Shown: one piece after another, positions 24,985-33,484 of the stretch
Layout of the letters: each line of letters begins with the position of its first letter
Position numbering within the stretch: position 1 is the first letter of the stretch
From: JBJXHG01 sp046160865
GTDB taxonomy: Bacteria > Planctomycetota > UBA1135 > GCA-002686595
NCBI GenBank assembly: GCA_046160865.1
Contig: JBJXHG010000182.1
Location: 34,167 to 98,166, forward strand
DNA length: 64,000 bases
Direction of reading: 5' to 3'
Notes under the pieces: model-generated
What the model was told of the DNA's origin: nothing
The model's database searches: none
Seen by the model: only the letters and a program-made list of their open reading frames with translations
Translations under genes and position numbers: made by a program

Positions 24985-26012
24985 GCGACGCGAAGACCAA
25001 AGCGCCGCCGACAGGCGTCGAGAAGGTGGCGGCCTTCCTGCTCAGCCTCTCGAAGGACGACGCGGCGAAGCTCTTGAAGAGCCTCGACCCGAAGGTCGTT
25101 CCGCTCGTGGCCGCAGCGATGACGGAGCTCGACGCCGAGCACGCGACGAGCGCGGGTGTCGAGCGCTTGTACCTCGACCTCGCGAAGTCGCTGCACACGA
25201 AGACGGGACCGCAGGTGCCGGACGAAGGCGAGCTCGCCGCGATGCTCGACGCTGCGCTCGGCCGCACGCAAGCGCAGACGGTGCTGAGCGAGATCCGCGA
25301 CCGCCGCCGTCGCGAGCGTCCATTCGCGAGCGTGGAAGCCGAGCCGCCGGCGCTGCTCACGCTCGCGTTGAAGGAAGAGTCGCCGGCCGTCGCGGCGCTC
25401 GTGCTCGCGCACATCGATCCCGAGCTGTCGGCCGAGATCCTGTCGCAGTTCGCGCCCGACGTCGCGCTCGACGTCGTGCGCCGCATGGCGACGCTCATCC
25501 CGCCGGGATCCGCGGCGCTCGGCAGCGTCGCGGACAAGTTGCTCGAGCGCACGGCCGCGCTCGCGAAGGCGCCGATGCGCGGCGATCCCGCGCTGCGCCT
25601 GCAGTCGATCGCCACGATGCTCAACTTCTCGCAAGCCGAAGTCGGCAAGGCCGTGCTCGAAGGCCTGCAGACGAGCGACGAGCAGATGGCGGGCGAGATC
25701 CGTGAGTTCATGTTCACGTGGAACGATCTCGCGACGGTCGACAAGCGCGCCATGCAGAAGATCCTGTCCTCGGTCGAGACGCGCTCGCTCGCGATCTCAT
25801 TGAAGGCCTGCCCGCCCGACGTCGAAGCGAACATCATGAAGAACCTGAGCGCACGCGTTCAGTCGATGGTCAAGGACGAGCGCGAGATGGCCGGGCCGAT
25901 GCAGATGGCCGAGGTGCTCGCCGCGCGCTCCGAGATCATGAAGAGCGTGCGTGCACTGATGGATTCCGGCGAGTTCGCCCCCGCGAAGAAGGGAGAAGAG
26001 CTTGTCCAGTGA
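24981..26012 (+). CDS. fliG: Rotor switch protein FliG
   Basis: C-ring protein that takes torque from the stators. The 343-residue product begins with the FliF-binding domain (TGVEKVAAFLLSLSKDDAAK), has the middle motif KEESPAVAALVLAHIDP in place of the usual EHPQ element, and a C-terminal torque helix region IREFMFTWNDLATVDKRAMQ with conserved charged residues. The last 60 residues (AGPMQMAEVLAARSEIMKSV) match the family end. It overlaps fliF by 4 bases and fliH by 11. Confidence 0.96.
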   Translation: MSDAKTKAPPTGVEKVAAFLLSLSKDDAAKLLKSLDPKVVPLVAAAMTELDAEHATSAGVERLYLDLAKSLHTKTGPQVPDEGELAAMLDAALGRTQAQTVLSEIRDRRRRERPFASVEAEPPALLTLALKEESPAVAALVLAHIDPELSAEILSQFAPDVALDVVRRMATLIPPGSAALGSVADKLLERTAALAKAPMRGDPALRLQSIATMLNFSQAEVGKAVLEGLQTSDEQMAGEIREFMFTWNDLATVDKRAMQKILSSVETRSLAISLKACPPDVEANIMKNLSARVQSMVKDEREMAGPMQMAEVLAARSEIMKSVRALMDSGEFAPAKKGEELVQ

Positions 26013-26553
26013 ATCGAGCGTCCTGCGCGCGCCCCCCACCGGAGTGCGTGTGGTCACGGAGTCGTCCGCGCAGCTCGTCGAGCGCTGGTCGCGCGCCGCG
26101 CTGGACGATGCGCGCGCCGCCGGTCGAGCCGACGCCGAAGCAGATCGTCTCGCAGCGTCCGCGCGCGCTCTCGACGCCGCGGTCGAACGGCTCGAATCCG
26201 CGCGCGCGCAGGCGACGGCCGACCTCGCGCACACCGCCGTCGAGCTCGCCGTGCACATCGCACGCCACATCTTGCGCGCCGAGATCGACGCCGGGCACTA
26301 CGACATCGAGCGCATCGTGCGCGAGACGCTGCAAGTCTCGGGCGTCGGACGCCGCTCGTGCGTCGTGCACCTCAATCCAGTCGACGCCGAGCGCCTGAAG
26401 CACGTCCCCTTCCGCGCGGCGACCGTGATCGAACCCGATCACGAGATCGCGCGCGGCGACGTCCACGTCACGACTCCGTACGGCGTGCTCGTGCGCGAAG
26501 CCGAGGACGCCGCGCTCGCGGTCGCGGAGCGCATTCGGAGGGACTTGCCGTGA
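26002..26553 (+). CDS. fliH: Flagellar export regulator FliH
   Basis: Soluble stator of the export ATPase, binding FliI and the C-ring. The 183-residue product is a long helix (about 30-80, Ala/Arg/Glu-rich) followed by a compact domain with LAVHIARHILRAEIDAGHYD and CVVHLNPVDAERL, as in FliH/YscL. The proposed TTG start at 26002 has a good ribosome site GGGAGAAG and overlaps fliG by 11 bases; GTG codons a few residues downstream are alternatives. The stop overlaps the GTG of fliI. Confidence 0.85.
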   Translation: MSSESSVLRAPPTGVRVVTESSAQLVERWSRAALDDARAAGRADAEADRLAASARALDAAVERLESARAQATADLAHTAVELAVHIARHILRAEIDAGHYDIERIVRETLQVSGVGRRSCVVHLNPVDAERLKHVPFRAATVIEPDHEIARGDVHVTTPYGVLVREAEDAALAVAERIRRDLP

Positions 26554-27920
26554 CGGCCGACGACGAAGCGGTCGGAACGCTGCCGAAGGCGCGCGCGCTC
26601 TTCGACGTCGGAAGCTGCGCGCCACACATCGAATCGGGCGCACGCCCGATGTTCCGCGGGCGCGTCGACATCGTGTCCGGAGTGCTCGTCGAGGCAACCG
26701 GCATCCCGGCGGCGATGGGCGAGCTGTGCCGCATCCAGCGACACTTCGGCGGCTCGATCGACGCCGAGGTCGTCGGCTTCCGCGGCGCGAGCACGCTGCT
26801 CATGCCGCACGGCGACATCCAAGGCATCGCCCCGAACCAAGAAGTGACGGCGCTCTCGCGTCCGTTCACGATCCCGGTCGGCGATCAGCTGCTCGGCCGC
26901 ATGCTCGATGGCTTCGGCAAGCCGCTCGACGGCGGTGCCGCGCTGCGCTCGCGCGTCGAGTTGCCGGTCCGCCGTGACGCACCGGATCCGTTCACGCGTC
27001 CTCCGATCGAGGAGCGACTGCAGACCGGCGTGCGCGCGATCGACGGTCTCGCGACGCTCGGCCGCGGACAACGCCTCGGCATCTTTGCGGGCTCGGGCGT
27101 CGGCAAATCGTCGCTGCTCGGCCAAGTCACGCGCGGAACCGACGCCGACGTCGTCGTCGTCGCACTCGTCGGCGAGCGCGGACGCGAAGTCGGACCGTTC
27201 GTGCGCGAGGTGCTCGGCGAGCAACGCGCGCGGAAGTCGGTGCTCGTCGTGTCGACGTCCGATCGCGCCCCGATCGAGCGCTTCCTCGCGCCGTTCGTGG
27301 CCGTCACGGCCGCCGAGCATTTCCGCGACGAAGGCGCCGACGTGCTGCTCGTCATGGACTCGGTCACGCGTTTCGCCGCGGCGTCGCGCGAGATCGGCCT
27401 CGCGGCCGGCGAGCCGCCGACCGTGCGCGGCTATCCGCCGAGCTTCTTCGCGACGGTGCCGAAGCTCGTCGAGCGCATGGGCCGCACGCCGCGCGGCAGC
27501 ATCACCGGATTGCTCACGGTGCTGCTCGACGGCGACGACCACAACGATCCCGTTGCGGACACGCTGCGTGGCTTGCTCGACGGCCACATGTTCCTGTCGC
27601 GCGAGATGGCGCAGTCCGGTCACTTTCCCGCGGTCGACGTGCTGTCGACGTTGTCGCGGCTCATGCCGGCACTCGTCGATCCGCGCCACAAGCACGCCGC
27701 GCAGACGGTGCGCACCCTGCTCGCCGCGTACAAAGAAGGCCGTGACCTCGTCGAGATCGGTGCGTACCGCGCCGGGACGAACGCGCGGCTCGATCAAGCG
27801 CTCGCACGCAAGGACGCGATCGACGCATTCCTGCGGCAGGCACCGGACGAAGTGTCGTCGTTCGAGGAGACGACCGAGCTCTTGGCGCGCATCACCGCCG
27901 GCCTGGAGGTTCTCGCGTGA
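26550..27920 (+). CDS. fliI: Flagellum-specific ATPase FliI
   Basis: Hexameric ATPase that unfolds and delivers export substrates, related to F1-beta. With GTG 26550 the product has 456 residues: N-terminal beta barrel (FRGRVDIVSGVLVEATGIP), Walker A AGSGVGKSSLLG near residue 180, ALVGERGREV, and Walker B DVLLVMDSVTRFAAASREIG near 265. The typical PPSFFATVPKLVERMG motif follows. The start overlaps fliH by 4 bases and the end overlaps fliJ by 4, so translation is coupled. Confidence 0.96.
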   Translation: MTADDEAVGTLPKARALFDVGSCAPHIESGARPMFRGRVDIVSGVLVEATGIPAAMGELCRIQRHFGGSIDAEVVGFRGASTLLMPHGDIQGIAPNQEVTALSRPFTIPVGDQLLGRMLDGFGKPLDGGAALRSRVELPVRRDAPDPFTRPPIEERLQTGVRAIDGLATLGRGQRLGIFAGSGVGKSSLLGQVTRGTDADVVVVALVGERGREVGPFVREVLGEQRARKSVLVVSTSDRAPIERFLAPFVAVTAAEHFRDEGADVLLVMDSVTRFAAASREIGLAAGEPPTVRGYPPSFFATVPKLVERMGRTPRGSITGLLTVLLDGDDHNDPVADTLRGLLDGHMFLSREMAQSGHFPAVDVLSTLSRLMPALVDPRHKHAAQTVRTLLAAYKEGRDLVEIGAYRAGTNARLDQALARKDAIDAFLRQAPDEVSSFEETTELLARITAGLEVLA

Positions 27921-28408
27921 GCGCCTTTCGCTTCCGCATGGCGCGCCTGCAGCACGTGCGCGGGCTCGAGGAGCACATCGCGCGCGAGCTCTTCCTCACC
28001 GCCGATCGCGCGGCGCGCGAAGCCGAGAGCGCCGCCGACGCCGCGCGCGTCGCGATCACGAATGCCGAGCGCGAGCTGCGCGGCGTGCAATCGAAGCCGC
28101 GCATCGACATCGGCGAGCTGTTCGCGCACCAGCGCCATCTCGACCGGCGCCGCGAGCTGCGCGTCCAGGCGCTCGCTCGCGCGCGCGCGGTGCGGGCGCA
28201 AGCGGAGGCGTTGCGCAGCAAATGGTCGGAGCGACGCCGCGAGCTGCGCGGGCTCGAGCGGCTCGAAGAACGCGATCGCGAGGCGTGGCGACAAGACGAA
28301 CTCGTGCGGGAGACGCGCGAGCTCGACGAGATCGCCATCGCTCGCACCCGCAGGAACAAGCTCGAACGCGACTCCACGCTCGCGCTCTCGGCACAGGAGG
28401 TCACATGA
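27917..28408 (+). CDS. fliJ: Flagellar export chaperone-escort FliJ
   Basis: Coiled-coil stalk protein inside the FliI ring. The 163-residue protein starts at GTG 27917 overlapping fliI, opens with FRFRMARLQHVRGLEEHIAR and is a continuous Arg/Glu/Ala-rich helix, as the family is. Sequence conservation is low in this family, so the assignment relies on the opening, the coiled coil and the fliI-fliJ context. It overlaps the next gene by 4 bases. Confidence 0.85.
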   Translation: MSAFRFRMARLQHVRGLEEHIARELFLTADRAAREAESAADAARVAITNAERELRGVQSKPRIDIGELFAHQRHLDRRRELRVQALARARAVRAQAEALRSKWSERRRELRGLERLEERDREAWRQDELVRETRELDEIAIARTRRNKLERDSTLALSAQEVT

Positions 28409-29181
28409 AACCCATCGTCACGTACGTGTTGTTCGGTCTCGGCGGCCTCACGTTGTTCGGCGGCGCATTCGTCGTGTCGAGCGCGCTCTCGGGCACGCCG
28501 CTGTACGAAGTCGCGTTCCTCAAGAACTTCGTGCCCGCGCCGGTCGAGCAAGGAGAGACGGACGGACCGCCGGATCACGAGTCCACGTCGGAGGAGCTCG
28601 CGGAGACGCACGACGAGCCGAAGCCCGCGCGCGACGAGCACGCGCCTGCGACGAAGCGCGACTTGCAAGCAGTCGAAGCGAACATCGGCGTGCTCGGATC
28701 GTTCCTGCTGCCGTCGCCGATGTCCGCGACCGAGCTCGGAGAGCTGCAGAGCCAGTTGCGCCACATGGTCGAAGAGGTTCGTGGCCGCCTCGCGCGCATC
28801 GAAGAGCGCGAGCGCAAGCTCACGGAGTGGGAGAGCTCGCTCGAAGCGCGCTTCGCCGAGATCTCGCAGATGCGTCAACTCCTCGAGCGACACGAGCTCG
28901 AGCTGTCGATGCGCGAGGAGGAAGCGAAGCGCGACGAGGACGCGAAGAGCGCGAGAGAGACGCAGAGTTGGAAGGAGCTCGCCAAGTTCTTCGAGGAGGG
29001 CGAGCCGGGCGATCTCGCGAAACGACTCGCGCAGTTCGAGCCGAAGGACGCGGTACGCATCCTGCTCGCGCTCGACGACGAGCGTGCGAGCGCGCTCGTC
29101 AACGCGCTGCCGCCCGAGAAGTACCACGCGTACCTCGAGGCGTATCGCGGCGAGATTCGCAAGCCGTCGGGCAAGCAGTGA
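28405..29181 (+). CDS. MotE/YlxF-like protein with MgtE-N-type C-terminus
   Basis: A 258-residue bitopic protein: one membrane helix at about 5-28 (TYVLFGLGGLTLFGGAFVVS), an acidic linker, a coiled coil at about 110-195, and a C-terminal module FEPKDAVRILLALDDERASA with LPPEKYHAYLEAYR that resembles the MgtE-N fold of MotE and YlxF. In other bacteria such proteins follow fliJ and chaperone motor parts such as MotC or support stator or export function. The exact role here is inferred. It overlaps fliJ by 4 bases. Confidence 0.7.
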   Translation: MKPIVTYVLFGLGGLTLFGGAFVVSSALSGTPLYEVAFLKNFVPAPVEQGETDGPPDHESTSEELAETHDEPKPARDEHAPATKRDLQAVEANIGVLGSFLLPSPMSATELGELQSQLRHMVEEVRGRLARIEERERKLTEWESSLEARFAEISQMRQLLERHELELSMREEEAKRDEDAKSARETQSWKELAKFFEEGEPGDLAKRLAQFEPKDAVRILLALDDERASALVNALPPEKYHAYLEAYRGEIRKPSGKQ

Positions 29182-29252
29182 GCGCGTGGCAGCACGGTCA
29201 AGCGTTTCTCAGTCCTGGCCGATAGACCCGACGACCAAGTCGAGCGCCGCCC

Positions 29253-30179
29253 TTGTCCGCATCCGTCACACACGAAGAAGCTGAAGCGATCCGCGCGGCG
29301 CTGCGTCCGGCCGAGAAGGCGCCGGCCGAGATCGCCGTGCGCGACTTCCGCCGTCCGCGCCGCGTGTCGCCCGCGCAGATCGAGAAGCTCGTGCTCGCGA
29401 GCGAGAAGGCGCTGCCGGACCTCGAGAAGTTGTTCGAGGGTTGGCTGCGCGAGCCGCACGAGGCGCGCGTCGTGTCGATCACCGAGATCGACGCGCGCGA
29501 GTTGCTCGCCGGACTCGTCGCGCCGATCGCCGTCGTCGCGTTCGAGTGCGGCGGGTCACCCGCATGGGCGACGTGGGACGCGGCGAGCGCCGTCGCGACG
29601 GCCGAGCTCGCGCTCGGCACCGTGCAAGTTGCCGAGCCGAAGGTGCGCACGCTCTCGAGCGTCGAGCTCACGATCCTCACGAGCATCGCGTCGCGCGCGA
29701 TCACCGGCATCGCGAAAGCGCTCGGCGTCGAAGCGAAAGGCTTCGCGTGGATCCAGGACGTCGAAGGCTTGAAGTCGTCGCGGGAAGCACTCGGCGACGG
29801 CGATCCACAGCGGCTCGCAATCGACATCGCGCTCGAATCCGCGGGACGCTCGAGCAACTTGCGCGTGTACGTCGCGGGCGTCAAAGCGCCGAACGCGAGC
29901 ACGCCCGGCGCGACCAAGACGAAGAACAAAGCTCCGCTGCCGGCACACCTCGAAGAGGTCGGCGTCGAGATCGGCGCAGAGCTCGGCACGGCGGAGATCC
30001 CGCTCGCGGATCTGCTCGGCCTCGAGATCGGCGACGTGATCCTGCTCGACGCGCCGGTCGGCAGCGCGCTCCAGGTGTACGTCGAAGGTCAAGCGTGCGC
30101 GACCGCGCGCTTCGGCACGCACCGCGGCGTGCTCGCGATCCAGATCCAGTCGCTCGACTCCGCGCCGCGAGGCGCCTGA
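29253..30179 (+). CDS. fliM: Divergent rotor switch protein FliM
   Basis: C-ring protein linking CheY-P to FliG. The 308-residue product begins at TTG 29253 with VTHEEAEAIRAAL, comparable to the CheY-binding LSQDEIDALL motif, then a CheC-like middle domain (residues 55-190; VRTLSSVELTILTSIASRAI) and a SpoA domain with IPLADLLGLEIGDVILLDAP at about 250-270. The middle domain is far from standard FliM and the usual GGxG motif is not evident, so assignment rests on the domain order and on fliN following 26 bases later. The start lacks a strong ribosome site. Confidence 0.75.
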   Translation: MSASVTHEEAEAIRAALRPAEKAPAEIAVRDFRRPRRVSPAQIEKLVLASEKALPDLEKLFEGWLREPHEARVVSITEIDARELLAGLVAPIAVVAFECGGSPAWATWDAASAVATAELALGTVQVAEPKVRTLSSVELTILTSIASRAITGIAKALGVEAKGFAWIQDVEGLKSSREALGDGDPQRLAIDIALESAGRSSNLRVYVAGVKAPNASTPGATKTKNKAPLPAHLEEVGVEIGAELGTAEIPLADLLGLEIGDVILLDAPVGSALQVYVEGQACATARFGTHRGVLAIQIQSLDSAPRGA

Positions 30180-30205
30180 GCGCACCACGAACGAAAGTCA
30201 CGTCC

Positions 30206-30562
30206 ATGAACGATCAGAATGCCACGGCAGAGGCGCTGGAAACGCAGATCGAGCGAGCGACCGAAGCCGTCGCGGTGCAGGCGAGCAGGCTTGCCGCGTT
30301 GGAATCGTCTTCGCCGAGCGGCGAGCCGATCGGCGTCGAGAATCTGCTGCCCGTGCCGGTGAGAGTGACGGTCGAGGTCGGACGCACGCGCAAGACTCTC
30401 GCCGAGGTGGTCAAGCTCGCTCCGGGATCGATCCTGACTCTCGATCGCGAAGCGCACGAGCCGGTGGATGTCTTGGTCAACGGCCAGGTCGTCGCGCGCG
30501 GCGAGATCGTCACGGTCGACGACATGTACGGCGTGCGGATCACGAGCGTGTCGAGCGGGTGA
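30206..30562 (+). CDS. fliN: Rotor switch protein FliN
   Basis: Lower C-ring protein of 118 residues. A helical N-terminus is followed by a SpoA domain with LLPVPVRVTVEVGRTRKTLA, LAPGSILTLDREAHEPVDVL and VNGQVVARGEIVTVDDMYGV, which matches FliN closely. The ATG at 30206 is the first with a plausible spacing after fliM. It is the last gene of the 16-kb basal-body operon; the convergent oxidoreductase ends only 19 bases beyond, with no terminator hairpin seen. Confidence 0.95.
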   Translation: MNDQNATAEALETQIERATEAVAVQASRLAALESSSPSGEPIGVENLLPVPVRVTVEVGRTRKTLAEVVKLAPGSILTLDREAHEPVDVLVNGQVVARGEIVTVDDMYGVRITSVSSG

Positions 30563-30581
30563 GGTCGCGGCGACGCGTCGG

Positions 30582-31844
30582 TCACAACCCGAACGCGCGC
30601 GGCTCGCGCCGCTCGGCGCTCGCGAAACGTTCCGGCGCGAAGAAGGCGACGTCGAACGCGCTGACGGGCTCGCCGCGCAGCATCTGCGTCACGCCTTCGC
30701 CGACCGACGGTGCGAGCTTGAAGCCGTGCCCCGAGAAGCCGGTGACGAGGAAGAGCCCTTCGATGCCGCGCACCGGACCGATCAACGCTTGCGCGTCCGG
30801 TGACACCGTGTACATGCCGACCGTGTCGCCCGCGTCGTGCTGATCGCGGTAGACAGGCAAGCGCGACTCGAGCTTCGCGCGCGCCCAGCGGCGGAACTCG
30901 TCGCCGACGTGCTCGTCGACGGCGTCGGGGTCTTCGATCACGTGGTCGCCGTGGTAGTCCATCTTGCCGACGCGCGTGCGCGCCGCGTGTCCCTCGCAAC
31001 GCGTGTAGAAACCGTGCTCGAGATCGAGCAGCACCGGGTGTGCGGCCGGCGGCAGACGCTGCGGAGCAAAGCGGTCCTCGAACAAATCGGACGCGCGCGC
31101 CGAGGCTTCGGTCTGCATCGCAGCCGCGGGTGACGGTGGAAGCGTCACGAAGTGCTGCTCGGGGCGCAGGACTTGGAGCGGCAGCTCGAGGTCGAGCGCT
31201 GCGCACAGCGCGCGCGACCACGGCCCGCTCGCGACGACGACTTGCTCGGCTTCGAGATGGCCGTGGTCCGTGTCGACACCGCGTATACGTCCGCCGCGCA
31301 CGTCGATGCGGGTCACGCGCGTGCCCGGTCGCACGCTCGCACCGTTTTCGCGCGCCAGCGCGGCGAACGCCTCTACGGTGCGCAACGGGTCGACACCGCC
31401 GCCGCCAGGCTCGTACGCGCCGACGGTTCCTTCGCGCACCGTGATGCCGGGCGCGAGCGCGCGGATCTCGGCGGCACCGACGAGGCGCGTGTCGATGCCG
31501 ATCTCTTGCTGCATCGCGACGTTCTTGCGCACGAGCTCGATGTCCGCGGGTCGATCGGGCCCGGCGAGCGTGATCACGCCCATGCGCTGAAAACCGATCG
31601 AGCGTCCGGTCTGCGCTTCGAAGCCGGTGTACACGCGCAACGAGTCGCGCGCCATCGCCGCGACGACGCGGTCGGAGTAGTGCTGGCGCAGGATCGCGCC
31701 GGAGCGACCGCTCGATCCCGCGCCGAGCGTCGTCTTCTCGAGCAGCACCACGGGCTCGTCGATCGGATCGAAGCGTCGCGCCGCATGCCACGCGATGGAG
31801 ACTCCCATCACGCCGCCACCGACGATCACGACGCGCACCTTCAT
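30582..31844 (-). CDS. FAD-dependent amine/amino-acid oxidoreductase (DAO family)
   Basis: A 420-residue flavoprotein of the D-amino-acid oxidase / sarcosine oxidase beta family. The dinucleotide fold is at the N-terminus (VVIVGGGVMGVSIAWHAARR), followed by GAGSSGRSGAILRQHYSD, a typical flavin-contact segment of the SoxB/DadA branch. The C-terminus has GLFLVTGFSGHGFKLAPSVG, also characteristic. The substrate cannot be told from sequence: sarcosine, dimethylglycine, glycine or D-amino acids are options. It lies 21 bases after the persulfide dioxygenase gene, so the two probably share a transcript. Confidence 0.85.
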   Translation of the reverse strand: MKVRVVIVGGGVMGVSIAWHAARRFDPIDEPVVLLEKTTLGAGSSGRSGAILRQHYSDRVVAAMARDSLRVYTGFEAQTGRSIGFQRMGVITLAGPDRPADIELVRKNVAMQQEIGIDTRLVGAAEIRALAPGITVREGTVGAYEPGGGGVDPLRTVEAFAALARENGASVRPGTRVTRIDVRGGRIRGVDTDHGHLEAEQVVVASGPWSRALCAALDLELPLQVLRPEQHFVTLPPSPAAAMQTEASARASDLFEDRFAPQRLPPAAHPVLLDLEHGFYTRCEGHAARTRVGKMDYHGDHVIEDPDAVDEHVGDEFRRWARAKLESRLPVYRDQHDAGDTVGMYTVSPDAQALIGPVRGIEGLFLVTGFSGHGFKLAPSVGEGVTQMLRGEPVSAFDVAFFAPERFASAERREPRAFGL

Positions 31845-31865
31845 GTGGACTTCGTGTGTGCGCGT

Positions 31866-32948
31866 TCAGCGAGCCGCGCCCGACTCCACCGGCAACCGGA
31901 GCTCGGTCCAACGCAAGATGCCACCCGTCATGTTGATCGGTTGATCGAGCACGCCGAGATAGCGCAACGTCTTCGCCGCCGTCATCGAGCGCACGCCGCT
32001 TCGGCACGACAGCACGACCGGGTCCTTGCGCGCGAGCTCGCGCAAATGGAAGCCAAGCTCCGACAGCGGATAGCTCTGCGCGCCGGGGATGTGCGCGGCG
32101 CGATACTCGTGCGGATCGCGCACGTCGAACCAATTCGAGCTCTCCGTGAACCGCGTGCGCTGCGGTGCGAGCTCTTCGGGCGTCTGCTCGACAGGTCGCG
32201 GTCCGGAAGGCACGCTCGGACCGGCAGCGCAGCAAGCAGCGACCGGCGCGCCCGAATCCGGCAGCTTCGGATCCGCTTCGAGATTCAGCGCGAGGATCGC
32301 GTCGACGTCGGGCGAGTTGCCGGCACCTTCCACGACCGCGACGTGGCGCGCGAACTCGGCACCACCCGCGAACTGCAGATCCGGGTTGTGGCGCTTCTCG
32401 TGGCCGATCGTCGAGAACAGCAGGTCGCGGTAGTTGTGACCCGCGAACACGATCGTTTCGTCCGGCAAGCTCGCGAGCTTCTTCGCGACCGAGTCGAAGA
32501 GCCGCGCCGGATCGCTGCCGCGGAAGTCGGCGCGCGCGAGACCGCCGACGAGCAACGAATCGCCGGTGACGACGAGGCCGTGCCCGAAGAGCGCGATCGA
32601 ATCGTCGGTGTGTCCTGGGACCGCGATCACACGGAAGGCGAGCTCCCCGACCTTCACGCTCTCGCCGTCCTCGAGCCGCCGGTGCGGGCGCGCGCAACGC
32701 GAATCGGCGCTCATCCACAACTCGACGCCGTCCTTAGCGAGCCCGGACGACCCCGAGAGGTGATCGGCGTGCGTGTGCGTGTCGAGCACAGCGACGATGC
32801 GCAGTCCGAAATCGCGCGCCGCCTGGAGGTAGGTCGCTTGCTTGCCGGCCTTCGGATCGACCAGCAACGCCTGGCCGGTGGCTCGGCACCCGATCAGGTA
32901 GGCCGAACAGCCGCTGTCGGTGAAGCACTTGATCGTGACGGGCTGCAT
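31866..32948 (-). CDS. Persulfide dioxygenase-like metallo-beta-lactamase fused to rhodanese
   Basis: A 360-residue fusion enzyme for sulfane sulfur metabolism. Residues 1-230 are a metallo-beta-lactamase domain of the ETHE1/glyoxalase-II type with THTHADHLSG, PGHTDDSIALFG and FAGHNYRD. Residues 255-360 are a rhodanese domain with active-site loop SCRSGVRS (Cys expected to carry the persulfide). Related fusions oxidise glutathione persulfide to sulfite and move sulfur to acceptors. ATG 32948 gives the expected MBL start; another ATG lies 8 codons upstream. A structured RNA and terminator candidate lie about 250 bases upstream on the same strand. Confidence 0.88.
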   Translation of the reverse strand: MQPVTIKCFTDSGCSAYLIGCRATGQALLVDPKAGKQATYLQAARDFGLRIVAVLDTHTHADHLSGSSGLAKDGVELWMSADSRCARPHRRLEDGESVKVGELAFRVIAVPGHTDDSIALFGHGLVVTGDSLLVGGLARADFRGSDPARLFDSVAKKLASLPDETIVFAGHNYRDLLFSTIGHEKRHNPDLQFAGGAEFARHVAVVEGAGNSPDVDAILALNLEADPKLPDSGAPVAACCAAGPSVPSGPRPVEQTPEELAPQRTRFTESSNWFDVRDPHEYRAAHIPGAQSYPLSELGFHLRELARKDPVVLSCRSGVRSMTAAKTLRYLGVLDQPINMTGGILRWTELRLPVESGAAR

Positions 32949-33193
32949 GGCTGACGCAACGCATCGGAGCATGCGGCACGCGGCCGAGACCCGCAACGTG
33001 GACCGTCGGCTCCAGTTTCCGCCGCCGACTGCAACCGAGGCACGCGCCGACGGGTCCGGCATGCGGGGGACCAAGCGGGCGGCCAACCTCGGCCCGCGCT
33101 CCCGCCCCTGATCCCCCAAATCACTCGCCGCCGCGCACCCCGCCGCGGGATGCCTTCTTTAAGGAGGCCGACGGAGGTCATCGGCCCAAAGGA

Positions 33194-33328
33194 AAGCCCC
33201 ACCCGGCTAGGACACCGGGTGGGGCTTGGAGTTGGGGGAGTCCACCGAACCGACCCTGCGCATGTGCACTGTGTGAGGGGTGACACGTGCCCCACTGCGC
33301 TTCGACTGGGTCGATGTGATCGACTCCC
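33194..33328 (-). ncRNA. Structured RNA plus intrinsic terminator (candidate)
   Basis: Nested complementary segments form a rod: 33236-33242 with 33322-33328 (GGGAGTC/GACTCCC), 33251-33256 with 33308-33313 (CGACCC/GGGTCG), 33258-33262 with 33296-33300 (GCGCA/TGCGC) and 33277-33280 with 33290-33293. Next to it is a perfect 13-bp hairpin, 33194-33206 with 33215-33227, whose minus-strand continuation is TTTCCTTT. On the minus strand the rod comes first and the terminator second, as in a small RNA such as 6S or a leader attenuator for the dioxygenase gene. I cannot assign a known family. Confidence 0.35.
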
Positions 33329-33484
33329 AGGCGCGAGTCCGGCGAACCGCGGAAGCGTGTGTGGGGAAAGAGGAGAAATCCCCACAGAACTTCTGCCGGC
33401 GCTTCGACGGTGCGAATCCTCCGGCAGACCAACGCGTCCGCGTGGAGAACTCGCGCGGCAGGCACCGCGCGACGCAGCTATAGA

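Noticed and set aside
33407..33431. tRNA-like 3-prime end (GGTGCGAATCCTCC then GGCAGACCA)
   Set aside because: The T-stem does not pair properly and no upstream GTCTGCC acceptor strand exists, so no tRNA can fold.
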